DNA from: Chloroflexota bacterium
Lineage (GTDB): Bacteria > Chloroflexota > Chloroflexia > Thermomicrobiales > UBA6265
Length of the DNA stretch: 5,367 bases
NCBI GenBank assembly: GCA_019348515.1
Contig: JAHWJF010000296.1
Location: 1-5,367, forward strand
Direction: 5' to 3'
The translations under genes were made by a program, and so were the position numbers. This document shows, piece by piece, positions 1 to 4,081 of this stretch. The notes below the pieces were generated by a model. That model was given only the letters and a program-made list of their open reading frames with translations, searched no databases and was not told the origin of the DNA. Numbering within the stretch: the stretch's first letter is position 1; each line of letters opens with the position of its first letter.

Positions 1-1684
1 AGTTGTGCTCGACGCTGCCGACGTTGGTCACCTCGAACGTCGTCTCGCCCGCCGGCAGTTCGGCCGGCATGTCGATGGCGAACTCGAACAGCGACACCGC
101 CACGGTCTCGCCCATCGCGCTGGCCGCCGGCGTTGCGTCCGCATCGGTCGCGCCCGGCGTCGCCATCCCGGTCACTTCCGGTGTCGCCATTCCGGTCTCG
201 CTCGGCACCACCCGCCAGATGGCGCCGGTGCCCGGGCGGGGCAGCAGGCCCACCGTCGTCGACTCGATGATGCCGAGGTCGGCGACGTAGAGCGCGCCGT
301 CGTCGGCGACGGCTAGGCCGACCGGCCGCGCCACGGTCCCGGTCGGTTCATGCGGGTGCGGGTTCTGCAGCAGCGTGGTGACTTCACCGCTCTCGGGGTG
401 GACCGTATAGACCGCGTGACCGCGGTGCTCGCCGGGCATCCCGGTCACCGGGGCGAAGTCGCCGTGGCTGGCCACCAGGAGATGGCCCCCCATCTCGCCC
501 CAACTCTCCGGGGCAACGGCTCCCTGCCCCGTCGCGGTGTGGGGTGCCAGCGTCGCCACTGGCTCCGGCGGTGCATCTTCGCCGCCGAGCAGCGCGTCAT
601 GGTTACCGAGGATGAAGCCGAGCGGCTGCGGCCCCTCGGCGGCGAAGCGCTCATCGGTGACCGGGATCCCGGCGAAAAAGTCCGGGTAGCCGTACCAGGT
701 CCCGGCGTCCGCCTCCTCCAGCCGGTAGATGGCGTCTGGCACGTTCTCGATCGGCCGGCTGCCGCGAGCGTCCGGGCCGTTGTCGATCACCCAGAGCGCA
801 CCCTCCTCATCGAAGACCACGCCGTACGGGTTGCGCAAGCCCCAGACGAAGACCTCCAGAGTCCCGACCGGGTCGGCCGGCTGGAAGCGCAGCACCGCCC
901 CGTTGCAGGGAACGGCCCCCGGCACGACCGTGCCCGGATCCAGCGCCACCCCGAACGGCTGATAGGGGCTGGTCAGCGCCAGGTCGTTCGGGTCCGGCGT
1001 CAGCACGTTCGGGCTCTCGAAGGGCATGCCGGCGAGGGTGACGTCCTCGCAGGGCGTATCACTGAATTCGGGGAACAGGGGCAGCCAGCCCATCAGGGCG
1101 TTGTCCGGGCCGACGACCATACTGTTGGTGGCCGTGCCTTGACCGAAGTAGACCCAGCCGTCCTCACCAAAGGCGAGCTGGTTGTTCTGGTGGTCGCCCA
1201 GGCTGGGCAGGCCCGTGATCAGCGGGGTGACGGCCCCGGTGGTGAGATCGACGGTGACGATGCCGCCGGCATGGGCTAGCCAGAAGGCCCCGTCCGGGCC
1301 GAAGGTGATGTCGGTGATCGGCCCTTGCAGCCCCGCGGTCGCGGCGTCAACGACGGGGGCCACGGTGCCATCCGGGTTGACCACGACGACCTGCCCCGGC
1401 GTGCCCCCAAAGCCGGAGAGGGCGGCGAAGATGGTGCCGTCATCGGCGATGGCGATGGCGTCCGGGAAGTTCAGCCCCCCGGCGACGAGTTCGAGATCAA
1501 AGCCCTCGGGCAACCCGACATCCGTGGCGGTCGTCTCGCGCTGCAGCGTCTGGTAGGTGAGCAGCCCCCCCTCGGTGCTGAGGTCGAGCATCGGCTCGGG
1601 TGTCGCCTCCTGCGCAAGCGTTGAGAGCGGGAGGGCAAGGAGCAGAAGTGCGAGCGCGATAAGGGCGTGCATGTACTGGCGCAT
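1..1684 (-). CDS. Exported PQQ-dependent sugar (sorbosone/glucose) dehydrogenase-like beta-propeller with C-terminal cupredoxin-like domain, 3' partial
   Basis: The frame is open for 561 codons from ATG 1684 to the left edge; the stop lies outside. A strong Shine-Dalgarno (AGGAGGGG, 1689-1696) sits 6 bases before the ATG. Residues 1-24 are a Sec signal peptide with a Leu-rich core, probably cut after LSTLA. Residues 60-492 are a beta-propeller with repeated DDG/PDG blade motifs. D164-H165 (GDHQ) and R284-N285 (GLRNPYG) match the soluble glucose dehydrogenase positions Asp143-His144 (catalytic His) and Arg228-Asn229 (PQQ contacts). C212 and C260 could form a disulfide. Residues 498-525 are an Ala/Thr/Pro linker. 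From about 527 a cupredoxin fold starts, and its NVGSVEHN motif puts a candidate copper ligand at H560. The likely role is oxidation of a sugar or alcohol outside the membrane, with electrons passed to copper. The substrate is unknown, and a non-enzymatic NHL-type propeller is possible. It lies 79 bases after the Tat-protein gene, probably in one operon. Confidence 0.85.
   Translation of the reverse strand, partial: MRQYMHALIALALLLLALPLSTLAQEATPEPMLDLSTEGGLLTYQTLQRETTATDVGLPEGFDLELVAGGLNFPDAIAIADDGTIFAALSGFGGTPGQVVVVNPDGTVAPVVDAATAGLQGPITDITFGPDGAFWLAHAGGIVTVDLTTGAVTPLITGLPSLGDHQNNQLAFGEDGWVYFGQGTATNSMVVGPDNALMGWLPLFPEFSDTPCEDVTLAGMPFESPNVLTPDPNDLALTSPYQPFGVALDPGTVVPGAVPCNGAVLRFQPADPVGTLEVFVWGLRNPYGVVFDEEGALWVIDNGPDARGSRPIENVPDAIYRLEEADAGTWYGYPDFFAGIPVTDERFAAEGPQPLGFILGNHDALLGGEDAPPEPVATLAPHTATGQGAVAPESWGEMGGHLLVASHGDFAPVTGMPGEHRGHAVYTVHPESGEVTTLLQNPHPHEPTGTVARPVGLAVADDGALYVADLGIIESTTVGLLPRPGTGAIWRVVPSETGMATPEVTGMATPGATDADATPAASAMGETVAVSLFEFAIDMPAELPAGETTFEVTNVGSVEHN
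154..197 (-). repeat. Direct repeat in the linker coding sequence (TGMATP repeat)
   Basis: Two 20-base copies, at 154-173 and 178-197, match at 18 of 20 positions and start 24 bases (8 codons) apart. They encode the twice-repeated peptide TGMATP in the linker between the beta-propeller and the cupredoxin-like domain. The in-frame spacing points to linker growth by tandem duplication within the gene, not to a mobile element. Confidence 0.75.
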
Positions 1685-1737
1685 GATTCCCCTCCTGGAT
1701 GTGCTGAACGGCTGGCGGGACGGCCAAATGGAGCGCT

Positions 1738-1760
1738 GCACCGCCGACGAGGCGGCTTGC
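1738..1760 (-). other. Weak hairpin in the 79-base gap between the two exported-protein genes
   Basis: Arms CCGCC (1741-1745) and GGCGG (1751-1755) enclose a 5-base loop, and three more pairs (1738-1740 with 1758-1760) form across a two-base bulge. It lies just after the stop of the Tat-protein gene (1764-1766) and upstream of the dehydrogenase Shine-Dalgarno. There is no T-run, so a full terminator is unlikely. It may be an RNA-stabilising or partial attenuating hairpin, or chance in GC-rich DNA. Confidence 0.25.
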
Positions 1761-1763
1761 CCC

Positions 1764-2417
1764 TCATGCCGTTGGCGTCGCCATTGCGCCTGGGGCCGGC
1801 TCGTCGGGATCGTTCGTGTTCCCCTCGGGCAACTCGAAGACGAATCCCTCGACGTAGGGGTCCGACTGCCCGTTCATGAAGGCCATCGCCGTCTCGGCGT
1901 AGAACTGCCGTGCCTCTTCGACGCTTCTCTGACCGGTGGCAACGTCGTTGGCCAGATTGATCGCCAGGAAGTTCATCGGCTCTTTATCACAGCGGGCGGA
2001 GATTTCGCCTTTGGTCCGCTCCACGATCACGCTGCCGTCGTACTGCGCGAGCTCGTCAAACATCTCGGGTGGAGCTTGGTAGTCGATGAACTGTTCGAGC
2101 AGGTCGGGGTGCGGCATCGGGAAGTCGTGCGGCACCGTATCGCGATAAAGGATGGTGCGCTTCCACGGCCCGTTGTTGAACCAGATGAGGCGGCTGGGAG
2201 TCGCTTCCTGGGGAGGTCCGTACTGCTCTATCACCGTCTGCGCCACCTCGCGTGGGACGTCCGGCCAGGCGCTGACGATCTCCTCAACGGCCTGCATCTC
2301 CAGCGCCGCCGGCGTCCCTTCTTGGGCGGCTGCTGAGGTGAGGCGCGCAGCGACAGTGGTCCCCGCCAAGGCGCCAGCGATCTTGGTAAGGTCACGGCGG
2401 TTCACGTTTTTAATCAT
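1764..2417 (-). CDS. Tat-exported conserved hypothetical protein, 217 aa
   Basis: The start is ATG 2417, because AGGAGGAG (2421-2428) precedes it and the protein then begins with a proper Tat signal: N6-R7-R8-D9-L10-T11-K12, a hydrophobic stretch (about 13-24), and a probable cut after TSAAA near residue 31. The frame is open back to an ATG at 2528, but those 37 residues would bury the signal. The mature part is about 185 residues, has one Cys (C143, in ARCDKEP) and no transmembrane helix. Dense motifs suggest a single conserved domain: QYGPPQEATP (66-75), GPWKRTILY (83-91), HDFPMPHPDLLEQFIDY (97-113), YDGSVIVERTKGE (126-138) and NFLAINLANDV (149-159). I recall the pattern from uncharacterised exported proteins in other phyla but cannot assign a function or a cofactor. 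The tail ends in MATPTA, like the linker of the downstream dehydrogenase. It is probably the first gene of that operon. Confidence 0.9.
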   Translation of the reverse strand: MIKNVNRRDLTKIAGALAGTTVAARLTSAAAQEGTPAALEMQAVEEIVSAWPDVPREVAQTVIEQYGPPQEATPSRLIWFNNGPWKRTILYRDTVPHDFPMPHPDLLEQFIDYQAPPEMFDELAQYDGSVIVERTKGEISARCDKEPMNFLAINLANDVATGQRSVEEARQFYAETAMAFMNGQSDPYVEGFVFELPEGNTNDPDEPAPGAMATPTA

Positions 2418-2420
2418 CGG

Positions 2421-2428
2421 CTCCTCCT
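2421..2428 (-). promoter_or_regulatory. Shine-Dalgarno that fixes the Tat-protein start at 2417
   Basis: On the minus strand this reads AGGAGGAG, with its AGGAGG core 5 bases before ATG 2417. No comparable purine tract precedes the longer in-frame ATG at 2528, so 2417 is the supported start. Confidence 0.8.
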
Positions 2429-2487
2429 CTGCGAGCACGACCGAACTGCGTTGACGATCGCGCGACCAATTCGCTTCACGAGGCAGC

Positions 2488-2493
2488 ATCATA
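2488..2493 (-). promoter_or_regulatory. Predicted -10 element of the leftward operon
   Basis: The minus strand reads TATGAT, one base from the TATAAT consensus. The predicted transcription start is near 2481, giving a leader of about 64 bases before ATG 2417. No good TTGACA-like -35 lies 16-18 bases upstream, as expected for an activator-dependent promoter. This is a prediction from sequence only. Confidence 0.45.
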
Positions 2494-2513
2494 TGTGCCA
2501 CTTTCGCGCAAAA

Positions 2514-2529
2514 TGTGTCGTCGATCACA
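2514..2529. promoter_or_regulatory. CRP-like operator (TGTGT-N6-TCACA)
   Basis: The 16 bases fit the Crp-family consensus TGTGA-N6-TCACA at 9 of 10 half-site positions; the only change is the last base of the left half (T for A). The centre at 2521.5 is about 41 bases upstream of the start predicted from the -10 at 2488-2493, which is the class II Crp activation spacing. It lies in the divergent region next to two Crp/Fnr genes, so a local regulator is the obvious candidate binder. A distant Crp homologue remains possible. Confidence 0.55.
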
Positions 2530-2534
2530 AGAAA

Positions 2535-2568
2535 CGTCAGGAGCAGGTGATTTCTAACGCTCCTGGCG
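2535..2568 (+). other. Inverted repeat in the regulator leader region
   Basis: Arms at 2535-2544 and 2559-2568 pair over 10 positions as RNA (nine Watson-Crick pairs and one G-U) around a 14-base loop. The perfect core is CAGGAGC / GCTCCTG. It lies 6 bases beyond the CRP-like site and 63 bases before the GTG start of the first regulator. It could be a leader hairpin or a second operator, for example for autoregulation. There is no T-run after it, so a terminator is unlikely. Confidence 0.4.
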
Positions 2569-2595
2569 CGGATCCTGCGGGGGAATGAACAGCGG

Positions 2596-2612
2596 CCGCG
2601 GCCGGTCCGCGG
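2596..2612 (+). other. Short GC hairpin just before the regulator ribosome binding site
   Basis: CCGCGG at 2596-2601 and again at 2607-2612 form a 6-bp stem with a 5-base loop, ending 5 bases before the Shine-Dalgarno at 2618. It could modulate translation of the first regulator. Short GC-only palindromes are common by chance in DNA this rich in G and C. Confidence 0.2.
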
Positions 2613-2617
2613 GGCGC

Positions 2618-2624
2618 GGAGGAG
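2618..2624 (+). promoter_or_regulatory. Shine-Dalgarno that supports the GTG start at 2631
   Basis: GGAGGAG lies 6 bases before GTG 2631. This favours the GTG as the start of the first Crp/Fnr gene over any internal ATG. Confidence 0.7.
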
Positions 2625-2630
2625 CGTTGC

Positions 2631-3320
2631 GTGCGGCCACTCGAGCTACGGAGAATTCCCCTCTTTGCAACGATGACACCAGCCGATTTAGCAGCGGTGG
2701 CGACGGTCGTGGAACCCGTGAACTATCAGCGTGGCACGGTCCTGTTCGGCGTCGGCGATCCGTGTGCTGGGATCAGCGTCGTCCTCGACGGTATCGTTCG
2801 CCTCTTCCGCCGTACCCCGGAGAGAAGAGAGGTCACGACAGGGATCGTTCGGGCCGGTGGTCTCATGGCGCTCTGCGCTCTTTGTGGCGAAGCGACGCAT
2901 CGTGACTCTGCCGAGGCACTCAACCACGTCCACACAGTGGAGATCCCAACCGCGGCCCTGCATGTCCTTGGGCAACGATGCCCCCACCTGCAGGAGCAGG
3001 CCATGCGCGGCCTTCTCGAACGGCTCGACGCTGTGAATGCCGCGTTCGTCATCGCGCAGGAACAGATTCCGGTGCAACTCCTCTACCTCTTACGGTCTGT
3101 GGCGCGGTTAGACCAGGCCGCACAACGACACCCAGGCGACACGATGCACCCGTTAGCACTCCGCCTCTCACACGCTGAGCTCGCGAGACTCGTCGGGACA
3201 GATCGGGCGACGGTGACTCGGGCACTGCGACTGCTCGAGGAGCAGAGGCTGATCCAGCGGAAGCGCGGCCACGTCACCGGCGTCGTACTCTCCACGCCAG
3301 ACAGAAAGGTCCCGGTGTGA
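2631..3320 (+). CDS. Crp/Fnr-family transcriptional regulator 1, with a CxxC motif in the sensor domain
   Basis: This 229-residue protein starts at GTG 2631 and has the usual length for the family. Residues 6-115 form the cNMP-binding-like beta-barrel (IPLFATMTPADL at the start, VLDGIVRLFR in the middle). Residues about 118-160 are the dimerisation helix. Residues 177-213 are the winged helix-turn-helix, with LARLVGTDRATVTRAL as the helix-turn-helix core. The usual FGE of the nucleotide-binding loop is replaced by LCALCGEATHRDS, giving C82-x-x-C85; C45 and C117 are further cysteines. FNR's N-terminal Cys cluster is absent, and V103 stands where FNR has Cys122, so it is not an orthodox oxygen sensor. 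Its recognition helix has Ala where CRP has Glu181. It is divergent from the exported-protein operon and coupled to a second regulator; the signal is unknown. Confidence 0.9.
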   Translation: MRPLELRRIPLFATMTPADLAAVATVVEPVNYQRGTVLFGVGDPCAGISVVLDGIVRLFRRTPERREVTTGIVRAGGLMALCALCGEATHRDSAEALNHVHTVEIPTAALHVLGQRCPHLQEQAMRGLLERLDAVNAAFVIAQEQIPVQLLYLLRSVARLDQAAQRHPGDTMHPLALRLSHAELARLVGTDRATVTRALRLLEEQRLIQRKRGHVTGVVLSTPDRKVPV

Positions 3321-4009
3321 GCGACGGCGGCAACCGGAAGGTGTGGTACCTGCGGCACATCGATCTCTTCGCATCGATGACGGACGAGGAGGTCGAGGAG
3401 ATTGCCCACCTTCTCGACGACCATCATATTCCGCCTGGCGTCGCGCTCTTGGATCACCGGGATCACGACCGGGTTTACCTCATCAAGGAGGGCGCGGTCC
3501 GGCTCCACACGGGCGGTCCGGAACACCAGGTCACGCTCGCGCTTCTTCCGCCGGGTCGGATGTTTGGGCTCTCCTCCACGGTCGGTGACGCCGATCGCAC
3601 GATCAATGCGACGACCCTGCTGCCGTCGTACATCTGCTTTGCTACCTGGCCAAAAATGGCGGAGGTCTTCGCTCGCTATCCAGAGGTGATGTTTCAGCTG
3701 ACTCGCTCCCTCGCCGAGCAGGTGTTCCGCACCGAGACCTGGCTTGCGCGGCTGGGTATGATCTCGCCGACGGCCCGGCTGGCGGACCTCCTGGTCGAGC
3801 TGAGCGACGAGTTCGGAGAGCCGAGTGAAACCGGGCGCCGGATTCGGTTCCGCCTCACCCAGGCCGATCTCGCGAGGATGATCGGCGTCTCCCGGGAGAC
3901 GGTCAGCCGCACTATGGTCGAGCTCGGTCGCGCCGGCTGGGTCGCTCGGGAAAGCGGCCGTCTTGTCGTGCGGGACCGCGACGCGTTGAAGATGCAGGCG
4001 AACAGCTGA
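3317..4009 (+). CDS. Crp/Fnr-family transcriptional regulator 2, with a CRP-like recognition helix
   Basis: The start is GTG 3317, which overlaps the previous stop in GTGA, so the two genes share 4 bases and are probably translationally coupled; AAAGG (3305-3309) is a modest ribosome site inside the upstream gene. It is 230 residues long. Residues 11-115 are the beta-barrel sensor domain (LRHIDLFASMTDEEVEEIA, then VYLIKEGAVRLH). Residues about 117-160 are the dimer helix. Residues 178-215 are the winged helix-turn-helix, with SRETVSR at 192-198. R193, E194 and R198 match CRP Arg180, Glu181 and Arg185, which read TGTGA half-sites; E194, S197 and R198 also match the FNR E-x-x-S-R pattern. The cAMP-binding FGE...RS-A signature is not intact (GRMFGLSST at 80-88), so cAMP is unlikely to be the ligand. 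C107 is the only Cys. It is the better local candidate for the CRP-like site at 2514-2529. Confidence 0.9.
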   Translation: MSDGGNRKVWYLRHIDLFASMTDEEVEEIAHLLDDHHIPPGVALLDHRDHDRVYLIKEGAVRLHTGGPEHQVTLALLPPGRMFGLSSTVGDADRTINATTLLPSYICFATWPKMAEVFARYPEVMFQLTRSLAEQVFRTETWLARLGMISPTARLADLLVELSDEFGEPSETGRRIRFRLTQADLARMIGVSRETVSRTMVELGRAGWVARESGRLVVRDRDALKMQANS

Positions 4010-4052
4010 CAGGGGCCGCGCCGACCGGACGAAGCATCCGCGTGTCACTGCC

Positions 4053-4077
4053 GCAGGAGCGGACACGCCGCTCCTGC
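4053..4077. terminator. Bidirectional hairpin between convergent genes
   Basis: A perfect 10-bp stem (4053-4062 with 4068-4077, arm GCAGGAGCGG) closes a 5-base loop. It lies 43 bases after the stop of regulator 2 and 4 bases beyond the stop of the GH15 gene, so it could end transcripts from both sides. No T-run follows in either direction, so termination would be of the U-less type or the hairpin may only protect 3' ends. A further 6-bp pairing (4039-4044 with 4083-4088) can stack outside it. Confidence 0.6.
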
Positions 4078-4081
4078 CGAC

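Noticed and set aside
350..1279. A 309-codon open frame on the plus strand
   Set aside because: It is antisense to the dehydrogenase, whose frame has a signal peptide, a ribosome site and family motifs. The plus-strand translation is Arg/Gly/Val-rich with no recognisable domain, as expected in GC-rich DNA.
1557..2336. A 259-codon open frame on the plus strand
   Set aside because: It runs antisense across the end of the Tat-protein gene, the gap and the start of the dehydrogenase, and has no coherent domain.
2451..2456. TTGACG as a -35 for a rightward promoter
   Set aside because: No acceptable -10 lies 16-18 bases downstream, and it sits inside the predicted leader of the leftward gene.
2418..2528. 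N-terminal extension of the Tat protein from ATG 2528
   Set aside because: It would bury the twin-arginine signal, lacks a ribosome site and overlaps the predicted promoter and CRP-like site.
2553..2558. TCTAAC as a -10 for the regulator genes
   Set aside because: It matches only 4 of 6 consensus bases with no -35. It lies in the loop of the inverted repeat, about 43 bases from the CRP-like site centre. Too weak to annotate.
3083..4066. A 327-codon open frame on the minus strand, longer than either regulator
   Set aside because: It is antisense to two convincing Crp/Fnr genes, spans their junction and has no domain or ribosome site.
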